25,925 nt of DNA, taken from positions 1 through 25,925 of the forward strand of contig JBOHUX010000008.1 of NCBI GenBank assembly GCA_050734915.1, in the 5' to 3' direction. Positions 1 through 7,828 of this stretch are shown piece by piece; position 1 is the first letter of the stretch; the number at the start of each line of letters is the position of its first letter. Under the pieces are notes generated by a model, which had not been told where the DNA came from, did not search any database, and saw only the letters and a list, made by a program, of their open reading frames with translations. Source of the DNA: JBOHUX01 sp050734915 (GTDB lineage Bacteria; Chloroflexota; Dormibacteria; Dormibacterales; Dormibacteraceae). A program made the translations under genes and the position numbers.

Positions 1-2
1 GG

Positions 3-185
3 GCGGCGGGCCGGATCCTGATCGACACCGCGACACCCGAGGCCGACCCGGCCACCTGGGCGAACACCGAGGAGATGGTCCTGGTCTGGCTCGACCAGAT
101 GCTCGGCGAGCTCGGCTATCAGGTCACGCCAACCCCCGCCGGGGGGCGGTCACCGCTGCCTGCGCGGGAGGCCGGCTGGCACTGA
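3..185 (+). CDS. C-terminal fragment of an unrecognised protein
   Basis: An open frame enters from the left edge and ends at a TGA at 183-185, giving about 60 residues. It contains an acidic, helical-looking stretch with EEMVLVWLDQMLGELGYQV and then a Pro/Gly-rich tail. Codon use is GC-rich at third positions like the neighbours, so it looks like real coding sequence. No family is recognised from this short tail, and the start and most of the protein lie outside the window. The next gene starts about 90 nt downstream on the same strand with its own Shine-Dalgarno sequence. Confidence 0.55.
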   Translation, partial: AAGRILIDTATPEADPATWANTEEMVLVWLDQMLGELGYQVTPTPAGGRSPLPAREAGWH

Positions 186-276
186 GCTCTCCTCCGGCCG
201 GGTGGCGGGGATGCCGCGTAACCGGCGCCGGTATCCCCGGGGCAGTTGTCCGTCGCGGTTTCTTGAGGGATCACAC

Positions 277-825
277 ATGCCCACCCACCAGCTCGGAACG
301 CGCTTCGCGGTCGGCCTCGCCCTGGTGGCGGCGGCCTGTGGCAGCGCCGCCCCCAGCTCGACCGGCACCGGGCCACCGGCTTCGAGCCCGGCACCGTCGG
401 CGTCCAGCGCGGCGCCCGTGGCGCTGGGGCAGGCGTCGGTGATCGTCATGGGCAAGTCGGAGACAGCCCTCACGACGCCGGCCGGTCTCACGCTCTATTA
501 CCTCACCATCGACAGCGCCACCCAGCCCAAGTGCACGGGCGCCTGCGCCAAGATCTGGCCCCCTCTCCTCTCCAGCGGGACGCCCTCCAGCACCGCCAGC
601 CTTCCCGGCAAGCTGGCCGTCGCCAGCAACCCCAACGGCAGCCAGGTCACCTACAACGGGCATCCCCTCTACTCCTACTCGGCGGACAGCGCCAAGGGCC
701 AGGCCAACGGCGAGGGCGTCCAGGACTCCGGCGGCACCTGGCACGTCGCCACCGCCGCCCTCGTGGCCGGGTCCACCGCCCCGAGGTCGTCGCCCTCCGG
801 CTCCGGTTCGCCGTACGGATACTGA
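277..825 (+). CDS. Secreted/lipoprotein with COG4315-type (PF03640) repeats
   Basis: This 182-residue protein has an N-terminal signal-like segment (FAVGLALVAAAC, Cys at about residue 21), followed by a Ser/Ala/Pro-rich linker of about 30 residues typical of exported lipoproteins. The -3 position of the lipobox is Ala rather than Leu, so lipidation is plausible but not certain. The rest matches the pattern of the secreted repeat family PF03640/COG4315: a LTLYYLTID segment, CTGACAKIWPPLL with two Cys, then YNGHPLYSYSADSAKGQANG and GGTWHVA. The biochemical role of this family is unknown. The start at 277 is chosen because a GAGGGA Shine-Dalgarno lies at 265-270 and because the signal peptide begins there. 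An upstream in-frame ATG at 202 would add residues that do not look like a signal peptide. The gene appears monocistronic. Confidence 0.82.
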   Translation: MPTHQLGTRFAVGLALVAAACGSAAPSSTGTGPPASSPAPSASSAAPVALGQASVIVMGKSETALTTPAGLTLYYLTIDSATQPKCTGACAKIWPPLLSSGTPSSTASLPGKLAVASNPNGSQVTYNGHPLYSYSADSAKGQANGEGVQDSGGTWHVATAALVAGSTAPRSSPSGSGSPYGY

Positions 826-854
826 CGAGGGCCCCGCGCCTGATCCCCCCGCTC

Positions 855-900
855 GGAGGTCGCCCGGCGGACGCGCCGGCGGCCTCCTCTTCTTCGCTCT
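855..900 (+). terminator. Probable intrinsic terminator after the lipoprotein gene
   Basis: The arm GGAGG at 855-859 pairs with CCTCC at 883-887, with further GC-rich pairing inside (CGGCG with CGCCG). A pyrimidine/T-rich run, TCTTCTTCGCTCT, follows. It lies about 30 nt after the lipoprotein stop and before the convergent epimerase gene. The T-tract is interrupted by C, as is usual in high-GC genomes. Confidence 0.5.
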
Positions 901-978
901 CACGGCCCCACGCCTGCCACCGAGGTGGGCGTCGAGCAGCGCTTCATCCGAGCTGCCCGGCCTCAGACCGACCGTGCG

Positions 979-1899
979 TCAACGGGCGGCCTCGCGAAAC
1001 CAGTCCACCGTCTCCGCGAGGCCGTCCTCGAGCCGGACCCGGGGTTGCCACCCGAGGCGCTCGCGGATCCGGCTCGCGTCCAGGGCCGAGGTCCGCTGCT
1101 CGCCGCGGCGCCCTTCCCCGTGCCGTTCCTCGGCCCGCACGCCCGAGCGTTCGACGATGAGACCGAAGAGCTCGTTGACGTCGGTCTGCCGCCCGGTGCC
1201 GACGTTGAAGGGTCCGGTCTCCCGGGACGCCAGCGCCCGCAGGTTCGCGTCCACCACGTCCGCGACGTTGACGTAGTCTCGCGTCTGCCGGCCGTCGCCG
1301 TTGATGACCGGGTGCCCGTCCGCGAACAGCGCCCGGCAGAAGATGGCCACCACGCCCGCCTCGCCATGCGGATTCTGCCGGGGGCCGTAGACGTTGGCGT
1401 AGCGGAGGGCCACGTACCGGAGGCCGTGCTCGACCTCGTAGAAATGCAGGTAGTGCTCGATCGAGAGCTTGCTGACCCCGTAGGGTGAGACGGGCCAGGT
1501 GGGCTGGTCCTCCGGCGTGGGCAGGACCCTCGCCTCGCCGTAGAGCGCGCCTCCGGTGGACGCGAAGACGAACCTGGAGCCGGCCTCGCGGGCGGCCTCC
1601 AGGAGGTTGAGTGTGCCCGCGATGTTGATCGAGGCGTCGAGGATGGGGTCGGCCACCGAGCGGCTGACGCTCATCTGGGCGGCGTGGTGGACGATCGCCT
1701 CCGGCCGGCGTTCCCGGATCAGGTGGGCGGCCTCCGGGGAGCGGATGTCGAACCGCTGGAAGTCCGCGCCCGGGTTGAGGTTGGCGGGATCGCCGGTGGA
1801 GAGGTCGTCGAGGACGGTCACCTCATCGCCCCGCGAGATCAGTGCGTCGGTGACATGCGATCCGATGAACCCCGCGCCGCCGCTCACGAGCACTCGCAC
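979..1899 (-). CDS. NAD-dependent epimerase/dehydratase, GalE-like
   Basis: This 306-residue short-chain dehydrogenase/reductase of the extended class probably interconverts UDP-glucose and UDP-galactose or a related nucleotide sugar. The Rossmann motif GGAGFIGSH is at residues 7-15, followed by the acidic NAD-ribose pair DD at 31-32. HHAAQ is near 71-75, the catalytic Ser/Thr region FASTGGALYG near 112-121, and YxxxK is Y140/K144. The C-terminal motifs ALRYANVYGPRQ and RDYVNVADVV are typical of sugar epimerases. The substrate cannot be fixed from sequence, so no symbol is given. The start is a GTG at 1899; a second in-frame GTG lies at 1893. No Shine-Dalgarno is seen, but TACACT lies 8 nt upstream, which suggests leaderless transcription. 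The gene lies 25 nt downstream of mrfB and may also be read through from that operon. Confidence 0.85.
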   Translation of the reverse strand: MRVLVSGGAGFIGSHVTDALISRGDEVTVLDDLSTGDPANLNPGADFQRFDIRSPEAAHLIRERRPEAIVHHAAQMSVSRSVADPILDASINIAGTLNLLEAAREAGSRFVFASTGGALYGEARVLPTPEDQPTWPVSPYGVSKLSIEHYLHFYEVEHGLRYVALRYANVYGPRQNPHGEAGVVAIFCRALFADGHPVINGDGRQTRDYVNVADVVDANLRALASRETGPFNVGTGRQTDVNELFGLIVERSGVRAEERHGEGRRGEQRTSALDASRIRERLGWQPRVRLEDGLAETVDWFREAAR

Positions 1900-1907
1900 G
1901 GCTCGTG

Positions 1908-1913
1908 AGTGTA
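1908..1913 (-). promoter_or_regulatory. Candidate -10 element for a leaderless epimerase transcript
   Basis: On the minus strand TACACT is followed by 8 nt and then the GTG start at 1899. That spacing would put transcription initiation at or next to the start codon. No convincing -35 is seen. Confidence 0.4.
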
Positions 1914-1924
1914 CCCGGTGCCGG

Positions 1925-3061
1925 TCAGAGGCCGGTCGCCGGCAGGTGGCCCCGCGTGACCCGGCGCCTCAGCCTGGCGCGGCGGCGCAGAAGGTCCTCC
2001 GGCGGGTGGCTTCGGGGCAGCCTGTCGAGCGCGCCTTCGACCACACGCAGTGCGCCGGCCCGATCACGAAGCCGCCACTCCAGCAGCTTGGCACGGGCGA
2101 TCGAGAGCTCCGGCACGCCTGGCAGCCGCTCTTCGAGGGTGGCCAGCAGCAGTTCGGCGGCGGACGCGCGGCCCCGGCGGGCGAGCGCTCGCGCCAGCAG
2201 CAGCGCCGCCCGGGCGGAGCTCTCGTCCTCGCTCAGCCGGGCCGCCGCCCGTAGGGCTCGCCAGCCATCGGCGCGCCGGCCCCGCCGGACCAGGTAGCGC
2301 CCCAGCGCCAGCCAGTCCGCGGCGTCCATCCGAGGATCCCGCCCGGCCAGCCGGACCAGGAGGCGGGCATGCAGGTGATGGAGGCTGACGGCGTCCTGCC
2401 GGTTGTGGCGCAGCGCCGGCTCCAGCGCCGGGCTCCAGCCTTCGCGGAGATACTGGAAGTAGGCCTCCGGGACCAGCGCGGAGGGGAGGTCGTGCTCGCG
2501 ATCGAGGCCCAGCAGCCATCCCTCCACCTGGCCGAGCCCGCAGCTCGGCAGCCGGTGGCGGAACAGCGCCCTCGTGATGTGCAGAAGATCCTCATGGGGC
2601 GGATGGGTGAACTCGCCCGGCATCCTCGCCATCACCCACCGGGTCCGGAGCAGGGGGAGGTCGAAGCTCTGGCCGTTGTAGGTGCCGAGGCCGGCTGCGC
2701 CAGCCAGCTCCTCGGCCAGCATGTGCAGGAGGGCGGGCTCGGCGCCGGGCTCGGCCAGGAAGAGCTGCAGGACCTCCAGGTCTCGGCCGCAGGGCCTGGC
2801 GAGCGCGACCGAGAAGGCGTAGGTCCCGGCACCGCCCGCGAGTCCGATCGTCTCCGTGTCGAGGTAGGTGTGACCGAGAGGGGGACTGCCGGCCGGGATC
2901 ACCTCCGCCCGGCGCCAGGCCGTGCCCAGCGGAGTCGCGACGGGGTCGAATCCGGCCGGGATCTCCCGAAGCGGGGCCACGGGTCGCGGGGCGCCGTACC
3001 CCGCCCCCGAGGTCAGGCTCTGGAGGCGCTCTCTGAGACGGGCCGGAGCAGTTGCAGACAT
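1925..3061 (-). CDS. mrfB: MrfB/YprB-type RNase H-like 3'-5' exonuclease
   Basis: This 378-residue protein resembles Bacillus subtilis YprB (MrfB). That protein is the exonuclease partner of the helicase MrfA in a mitomycin-damage repair pathway. The N-terminal half is an RNase H-fold exonuclease domain (PF13482-like). Motif I is YLDTETIGLAGG with D68 and E70, motif II is GTYNGQSFDLPLL with D134, and the last acidic motif is HNRQDAVSLHHL with D223. The C-terminal third is Arg/Ala/Leu-rich repeated helices that look like TPR repeats. The chosen ATG at 3061 lies inside the 3' end of the helicase gene, a 49-nt overlap. A longer in-frame start at 3127 is possible but would add a Cys/Pro/Arg-rich segment encoded opposite to conserved helicase sequence. 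Overlap and gene order imply translational coupling with mrfA. Confidence 0.85.
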   Translation of the reverse strand: MSATAPARLRERLQSLTSGAGYGAPRPVAPLREIPAGFDPVATPLGTAWRRAEVIPAGSPPLGHTYLDTETIGLAGGAGTYAFSVALARPCGRDLEVLQLFLAEPGAEPALLHMLAEELAGAAGLGTYNGQSFDLPLLRTRWVMARMPGEFTHPPHEDLLHITRALFRHRLPSCGLGQVEGWLLGLDREHDLPSALVPEAYFQYLREGWSPALEPALRHNRQDAVSLHHLHARLLVRLAGRDPRMDAADWLALGRYLVRRGRRADGWRALRAAARLSEDESSARAALLLARALARRGRASAAELLLATLEERLPGVPELSIARAKLLEWRLRDRAGALRVVEGALDRLPRSHPPEDLLRRRARLRRRVTRGHLPATGL

Positions 3062-5346
3062 GCTCGCTTGGCAGCGATTAGGTGGGCAGGACCGACGCAG
3101 GCCGGGCATCCCGCCTCGCAGGGACATTCACTGACGAGGTGTCCGGCGCCGGCAAGCAGCTCCAGGTGGAGCTCGAACAGCCGCGACGCGGAGCCGACCC
3201 CACCCGGATAGGCCTCGTAGATGGTCACCGTCGGACGTCCGGTGGCGGGAGAGCGCAGCTCCGAGATCGCGCCCAGGTCACGAGGATCGCACATGAGGCG
3301 GAGACTGGCCACGTGCCGCAGCGCGTGGGCGAGCCCGGCCAGCCCGGATTCGAGCGCGTCGTGGCCGATCCGACCCGCCGCGTCCTCATCGAGGGAGGTC
3401 CAGTAGGCCGTGGTGTGGAGGGTCTGCTCGGGCAGGTGGACGGGGCCGGAGCCGATGTTCTCGTGGGTGAAGAAGCGGATCTTCTTGAACATGGTGACCA
3501 GCGACGCGAGCTTGACCTCGCCGTGGCTGCGGTCCAGCGCCGATTCCCTCGATCCCCGATCGGGCCCCGCGAAGACGTCCAGGACCTGGACCGTGATCGA
3601 GTTGAGGGCGTCCGTGTAGTGATCGACCTCGACCGGCCTCACGTACGCCTTCTTCTCCTCCCAGTCGAACCGGTCGACGTGGTACTGCGCCCCCTCCTGC
3701 AGGTAGATCGCCTCCTCGTGCAGGAAGACCGGCGCGGAGAATTGGTCCATCTCTCCGATCACCTCCGGACGGGGCTTGGAGGTGTCCACGATGACGACGT
3801 TGTCGGCGGCCATCCTGCGCAGGCTGATGCCGTCGGCGGGAAAGGCCTGGCTGCTCCAGAACCAGCGATCCCCCGAGCGATTGGCGACGCCGTCCTCCTG
3901 GAAGAGATCCAGCAGCGGGCCCACGTCGGCGCCCCCGAAGCGCTCGCCGTCCTGGAGGGGCAGCTCGAAGAGAGCCGCCTGCAGGTGTCCCGCCTGCAGG
4001 AGGAGGTTGTCCGGGTCGATCAGGCCCTCCTCGGGGTCGCTGCCCAGGAAGTATTCGGGATGGCGGACGATGAACTGGTCGAGGGGCGAGCTGGAGGCGA
4101 CGAAGACGGCCACCGAGCCCGTCCTCCGTCCCGCCCGGCCCAGCTGCTGCCAGGTGGAGGCGATGGTTCCCGGATAGCCGACCAGCACGGCGGCCTGGAG
4201 GCTGCCGATGTCGATGCCGAGCTCGAGGGCGTTGGTGCTGACGACGCCCGTCACCGCGCCCGAGCGCAGGCCGGCCTCGATCTCCCGCCGCCGCAGCGGG
4301 AGGTACCCGCCCCGGTAGCCCCGGATCCGGCCCACGGCATCCGTCCGGGGCGGCGGCGGGGTGGCGAGGGCGGTGGGAGCAGGGCGGGCGCCTGACGTCG
4401 GGTGCCCGCGTCGTGACTCGAGGCCCTGCCGCAGATAGCTGAGCATGACCTCGACCTGGAGCCGGCTGCGACAGAAGACGATGGTCTGGATGCCCTGCCT
4501 GATCCAGGGCTCCGCGATCCGCCGGCCCTCGAGCAGCGAGCTTCGCCGGACGCCCAGCGCACGGTCTGTCAGCGGCGGGTTGTAGAAGACCAGCCGGCGC
4601 TCGCCGCGAGGTGCCCCGCTCTGGTCGATCAGCTCCACCCGCTCCACCTCGAGCAGTCGCTGGGCGAGCTGGCGGGGGTTGGCGATGGTCGCCGAGGCGC
4701 AGATGAAGGTCGGCCGGGCGCCGTAGAACTCACAGACCCGCCGAAGGCGGCGGATCACGTTGGCCACCTGGCTGCCGAAGAGGCCCCGGTAGGTGTGGAG
4801 CTCGTCGATGACGACGTACTCCAGGTTCGAGAAGAGCCGGCGCCAGCGCGTGTGGTGAGGGAGGATGCCGGTGTGCAGCATGTCGGGGTTGCTCAGCACG
4901 ATGTGGCCCGCGTCGCGGATCGCCGTCCGCTGTCCGGGTGGCGTGTCCCCGTCGTAGACCTCGCAGCGGACCTCGACCGGCAGGGGCGCCGACAGCGCGC
5001 GCAGCTCGGCGAGCTGATCCTGGGCCAGCGCCTTGGTCGGAAAGAGGTAGAGTGCGCGCCTCTCCGGCCGCTCCAGGATTCCCTGCAGAACGGGGAGGTT
5101 GTAGCACAGCGTCTTGCCGCTGGCCGTGGGGGTGACCACGACCACATGGCGCCCGTCGCGGGCCGCCCCGTAGGCGAGCGCCTGGTGCGAGTAGAGCTGC
5201 CCCACCCCTCGCCTGTCGAGGGCGGCGACCAGCTCCGGCCGGAGGTCTCGGGGCAGGGGCGCGTAGGTGCCCGAGGTGGCGGCCAGCAGGTGGTCCAGGG
5301 TCACCTCGCCGGGCAGGGTCGAGGTGTCGAGGGCGGGCATGGACAT
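3013..5346 (-). CDS. mrfA: MrfA/YprA-type DEAD/DEAH-box helicase with DUF1998 zinc domain
   Basis: This 777-residue superfamily 2 helicase probably unwinds or translocates on DNA during lesion repair. Visible motifs are Walker A TPTASGKTL (72-80), PTKALAQDQ near 103-111, Walker B as DELH (181-184), SAT (218-220), TNALELGIDIG (371-381) and motif VI QLGRAGRR (401-408). The C-terminal DUF1998 domain carries a Cys cluster: C686 plus C741, C743, C747 and C750 in CPCEAGCPAC. This is the expected metal site of the family. A low-complexity Pro/Ala/Arg linker at about 312-340 interrupts the second RecA domain region. The start at 5346 (or the ATG at 5340) is chosen because a promoter ends just upstream. 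The open frame continues to 5598, but that part is Arg/Pro-rich and unlike the family. It overlaps mrfB by 49 nt. Confidence 0.9.
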   Translation of the reverse strand: MSMPALDTSTLPGEVTLDHLLAATSGTYAPLPRDLRPELVAALDRRGVGQLYSHQALAYGAARDGRHVVVVTPTASGKTLCYNLPVLQGILERPERRALYLFPTKALAQDQLAELRALSAPLPVEVRCEVYDGDTPPGQRTAIRDAGHIVLSNPDMLHTGILPHHTRWRRLFSNLEYVVIDELHTYRGLFGSQVANVIRRLRRVCEFYGARPTFICASATIANPRQLAQRLLEVERVELIDQSGAPRGERRLVFYNPPLTDRALGVRRSSLLEGRRIAEPWIRQGIQTIVFCRSRLQVEVMLSYLRQGLESRRGHPTSGARPAPTALATPPPPRTDAVGRIRGYRGGYLPLRRREIEAGLRSGAVTGVVSTNALELGIDIGSLQAAVLVGYPGTIASTWQQLGRAGRRTGSVAVFVASSSPLDQFIVRHPEYFLGSDPEEGLIDPDNLLLQAGHLQAALFELPLQDGERFGGADVGPLLDLFQEDGVANRSGDRWFWSSQAFPADGISLRRMAADNVVIVDTSKPRPEVIGEMDQFSAPVFLHEEAIYLQEGAQYHVDRFDWEEKKAYVRPVEVDHYTDALNSITVQVLDVFAGPDRGSRESALDRSHGEVKLASLVTMFKKIRFFTHENIGSGPVHLPEQTLHTTAYWTSLDEDAAGRIGHDALESGLAGLAHALRHVASLRLMCDPRDLGAISELRSPATGRPTVTIYEAYPGGVGSASRLFELHLELLAGAGHLVSECPCEAGCPACVGPAHLIAAKRACLQLLRPVSESASRA

Positions 5347-5359
5347 GAGTTGGCCCCAC

Positions 5360-5388
5360 ACGTTAGACGAACGTACGTTCGGAGTCAA
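5360..5388 (-). promoter_or_regulatory. Sigma-70-type promoter of the mrfA-mrfB operon
   Basis: On the minus strand a -35 TTGACT (5388-5383), a 17-nt spacer and a -10 TAACGT (5365-5360) stand in ideal spacing upstream of the helicase start. Transcription would begin near 5353, leaving a leader of only about 7 nt before the ATG at 5346. It lies in an AT-richer patch of a very GC-rich region. Confidence 0.7.
5368..5381. promoter_or_regulatory. LexA (SOS) box between -35 and -10 of mrfAB
   Basis: CGAACGTACGTTCG is a perfect 14-bp palindrome. It fits the Gram-positive/actinobacterial LexA (DinR) operator core CGAAC-N4-GTTCG at every fixed position. It sits wholly inside the 17-nt spacer of the mrfAB promoter, where a bound repressor would block RNA polymerase. 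The known consensus supports the call. Binding by this organism's LexA is inferred, and no lexA gene lies in the window. Confidence 0.72.
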
Positions 5389-5542
5389 GGGAGGCGCGGG
5401 CCGGTGGCGGGCGGCTCTTCGAAGGACCGCCCCTCGGCTCGCCAGCCGACGGTTGCCTGGCGGTGGGAACCGGCGCAGAATCCGTCGGGTCGTCTGCGCG
5501 GTGCCAGGCTGGGCGCGAATCCCTGGCATTCGCCGGGGAGCC

Positions 5543-5570
5543 GCCCCGTGAGCGGCGCCCCGTGAGCGGC
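5543..5570. repeat. Tandem duplication of a 14-bp unit
   Basis: GCCCCGTGAGCGGC occurs twice back to back (5543-5556 and 5557-5570). It lies in the untranslated region upstream of the FAD oxidoreductase gene and its role is unknown. Confidence 0.8.
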
Positions 5571-5636
5571 CCCCCCGCGAGGCGGCGCCCCACGGCATGA
5601 GCGCGACATTTCAGCAGATCTCTTGTCCAGGACCGT

Positions 5637-5643
5637 GAGGAGG
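5637..5643 (+). promoter_or_regulatory. Strong Shine-Dalgarno of the FAD oxidoreductase gene
   Basis: GAGGAGG ends 7 nt before the ATG at 5651 and fixes that start. It is one of the best Shine-Dalgarno sequences in the window, where many genes lack one. Confidence 0.75.
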
Positions 5644-5650
5644 TATCGCG

Positions 5651-7057
5651 ATGGCACCCGAGGGACTTGCGAACCGGGGAGGGGAACGCCTGCCCGATGA
5701 ATCCGTCCGCGCATTCGCGGCCGCGTTCGGCGGGGGCCTGGTGGCGCCCGGTGATACCTCGTACGAGGAGGCGAGGCGGCTCTTCAACGGTGGCATCGAC
5801 CGCCGCCCCGGCCTGATCTGCCGTCCCCGCGATCTCGAGGACGTGCGGCGGGCGGTCACCTTCGCGGCCGAGCACGACGTCCTGCTGGCGGTCAGGGGCG
5901 GGGGCCACAACGTGGCGGGGAACGCCTCCTGCGACGGAGGCTTGGTGATCGACTTCGCGACCATGCGCGAGGTAGTCGTGGACCCCGTCCGCCGGACCGC
6001 CACCGCCGGGCCGGGAACGGTCTGGCGGGACCTCGACGGTGCCACCCAGGAGCACGGCCTGGCCACCACCGGCGGCCTCATCTCTCACACGGGCGTGGCT
6101 GGCTTCACCCTCGGCGGCGGGGTCGGCTGGTTGCTCCGCAAGCACGGCCTCGCCTGCGACAACCTGACCGGCGCCCAGGTGGTGGCCGCGGACGGCCGCG
6201 TCATCGAGGCGGGCGCCGGCGGCGACGAGGAGCTCCTCTGGGGCCTCAGGGGCGGGGGCGGAAACTTCGGGGCGGTAACCTCGTTGCGCTTCCAGTTGCA
6301 TCCGCTGGGACAGGTCTACGGAGGAATGGCCGGGCACCCCCTGCCGCGGCTGGGCGAGATGCTGCGGTTCTTTCGCGACTTCGTGGCCACGGCTCCGGAC
6401 GAGCTCACCTGCCTGGCGGTGCAGGGACCGGCACCGGACGGCAGCGGCCATCAGGTGGGGGTCGTGGCCGGCTGCTACGCGGGCGACCTGGCCGCGGGCG
6501 AGCTGGCCATGCAGCCGGTGGCCGACTTCGGGCCGCCCGCCATGACCCATCTCGGTCCGGCGCCCTACGCGGGCTTCCAGCGGGCGCTCGACGAGGGGGC
6601 CCCGCCCGGGCACGCGCATTACTGGAAGTCGCATCTGCTCGGCGAGCTGAGCGACGGGGCGATCGACGCGGTCGCGGACCATGCCCGCACCAAGACCTCC
6701 CCCCTGTCCCAGGTCCACATCCACCACCTGGGCGGCGCCATGGCCCGGGTCGCGCCCGAGGCGACCGCCTTCCCCCACCGGTCGGCGAGGTTCATCGTCA
6801 ACGTCATCGGAGAGTGGGAGGCGCCCGGCGACGCCGACCGCCACGTGGCGTGGGTGCGGAGCCTGTGGTCCGCTCTCGAGCCACACAGCCTGGGTGCCTC
6901 CTGGGTCAACTTCCTGGCCGACGAGGGCGGCGACCCCGTGCGCGCCGCTTACGGTCCCAACCACGGCCGGCTGGTGGCTCTCAAGGACAGGTACGACCCC
7001 GAGAACCTCTTCCGGCTCAACCAGAACATCCGCCCGAGCGGCCCGGTGCGGGTCTAG
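5651..7057 (+). CDS. FAD-binding oxidoreductase, berberine-bridge-enzyme family
   Basis: This 468-residue flavoprotein oxidase or dehydrogenase has an N-terminal PCMH-type FAD domain (PF01565) and a C-terminal BBE segment (PF08031). The motif VRGGGHNVAGNA contains H86, the family's usual covalent FAD attachment site. The second attachment Cys of bicovalent members aligns with I144 in GGLISHTGVAGFTLGGG, so a singly attached flavin is expected. LRGGGGNFGAVTSL is the conserved nucleotide-binding loop. The BBE end reads YDPENLFRLNQNIRP. Family members oxidise sugars, alkaloids, nicotine derivatives or other alcohols and amines, and the substrate here is not predictable. No signal peptide is seen, so it is probably cytoplasmic. 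The start is fixed by GAGGAGG at 5637-5643. The metallophosphoesterase follows after 66 nt. Confidence 0.9.
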   Translation: MAPEGLANRGGERLPDESVRAFAAAFGGGLVAPGDTSYEEARRLFNGGIDRRPGLICRPRDLEDVRRAVTFAAEHDVLLAVRGGGHNVAGNASCDGGLVIDFATMREVVVDPVRRTATAGPGTVWRDLDGATQEHGLATTGGLISHTGVAGFTLGGGVGWLLRKHGLACDNLTGAQVVAADGRVIEAGAGGDEELLWGLRGGGGNFGAVTSLRFQLHPLGQVYGGMAGHPLPRLGEMLRFFRDFVATAPDELTCLAVQGPAPDGSGHQVGVVAGCYAGDLAAGELAMQPVADFGPPAMTHLGPAPYAGFQRALDEGAPPGHAHYWKSHLLGELSDGAIDAVADHARTKTSPLSQVHIHHLGGAMARVAPEATAFPHRSARFIVNVIGEWEAPGDADRHVAWVRSLWSALEPHSLGASWVNFLADEGGDPVRAAYGPNHGRLVALKDRYDPENLFRLNQNIRPSGPVRV

Positions 7058-7123
7058 AGGAGTCACGGCGGTGGCGGTGATGGACGGCATCGGGCCTCGG
7101 GCCCCGATTGGCGGGCTCGAGAG

Positions 7124-7828
7124 ATGAAGGTCGCCATCGTGGCGGACGTGCACGGCAACCTGCCGGCGCTGGAGGCTGTGGTCGCCGACCTCGGGGTGGA
7201 GCGGCCGCACCTCGTCGTTCACGGGGGCGACCTGGTCCTCAACGGCCCCCGTCCGGCGGAGGTTCTGGACCTCGTCCGCGAACTCGGCTGGCCGGGCGTG
7301 CTGGGCAACACCGACGAGGTCCTCTGGCAGATCCCCGAACGCCTGCCAGAGAGGCTGCGCGCCTTCTTCGTCCGCGCCGCCGAAGCGACCCGCGGCATGC
7401 TGGGAGAGGACCGCCTGGCGTGGCTGCGCCGGCTGCCGCCCGAGTGGCGGAGCCAGGACCTGCTGCTCGTGCACGCCGCGCCCGGCGATGTCTGGGGATT
7501 CGTGGACGCGGGTGCCCCCGACCAGGAGTTGGCGGCCACCTTCGGCGGCCAGGGGGCCGGCATGGTCGTCTACTGTCACATCCACAAGGCGCTCGTGCGC
7601 GAGCTCCCGGGGCTCACGGTGGCCAACACCGGCAGTGTCAGCATTCCCGCCGACGGCGACTGGCGAGCCAGCTACCTGATCGTCGAGGACGGGCATCCCC
7701 GCCATCGCCGGGTCGAGTACGACCTCGAGCGGGCGATCGCCGACCTGCGCGCCTCGGGCTACCCCGCCGGGGAGGAGCTCGCCGAGATGCAGAGAACCGG
7801 AGGCTTCACGCCCCGCCGCCTCCTCTGA
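7124..7828 (+). CDS. Calcineurin-like metallophosphoesterase (YfcE/PF12850 type)
   Basis: This 234-residue protein has the full dinuclear-metal motif set: D8/H10 in ADVHGN, D36 in GGD, N62/D64 in GNTDE, H117 in LLVHAAP, and H152/H154 in CHIHK (the family's GHTH motif with Cys for Gly and Ile for Thr). Members of PF12850 hydrolyse phosphodiesters or phosphomonoesters, and some act on nucleotides or proteins. The substrate here is unknown. The start ATG at 7124 gives the canonical N-terminus MKVAIVADVHGN. Only a weak GAG lies just upstream. It follows the FAD gene in the same direction and overlaps the convergent cysS stop region by 23 nt. Confidence 0.88.
   Translation: MKVAIVADVHGNLPALEAVVADLGVERPHLVVHGGDLVLNGPRPAEVLDLVRELGWPGVLGNTDEVLWQIPERLPERLRAFFVRAAEATRGMLGEDRLAWLRRLPPEWRSQDLLLVHAAPGDVWGFVDAGAPDQELAATFGGQGAGMVVYCHIHKALVRELPGLTVANTGSVSIPADGDWRASYLIVEDGHPRHRRVEYDLERAIADLRASGYPAGEELAEMQRTGGFTPRRLL

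Larger units (their letters stand above)
5382..5650. other. Intergenic region between divergent mrfA and the FAD oxidoreductase gene
   Basis: This stretch of about 270 bp holds the upstream edge of the mrfAB promoter, a 14-bp tandem duplication (5543-5570), a possible 13-codon upstream ORF (5597-5638) and the Shine-Dalgarno of the downstream gene. Long frames cross it on the minus strand (a continuation of the helicase frame), but their composition does not support coding. No clear plus-strand -35/-10 pair is recognised. Confidence 0.5.

Noticed and set aside
5347..5598. N-terminal extension of the helicase frame up to 5598
   Set aside because: The extra residues are Arg/Pro/Ala-rich and non-conserved, and the promoter with the LexA box lies inside this stretch.
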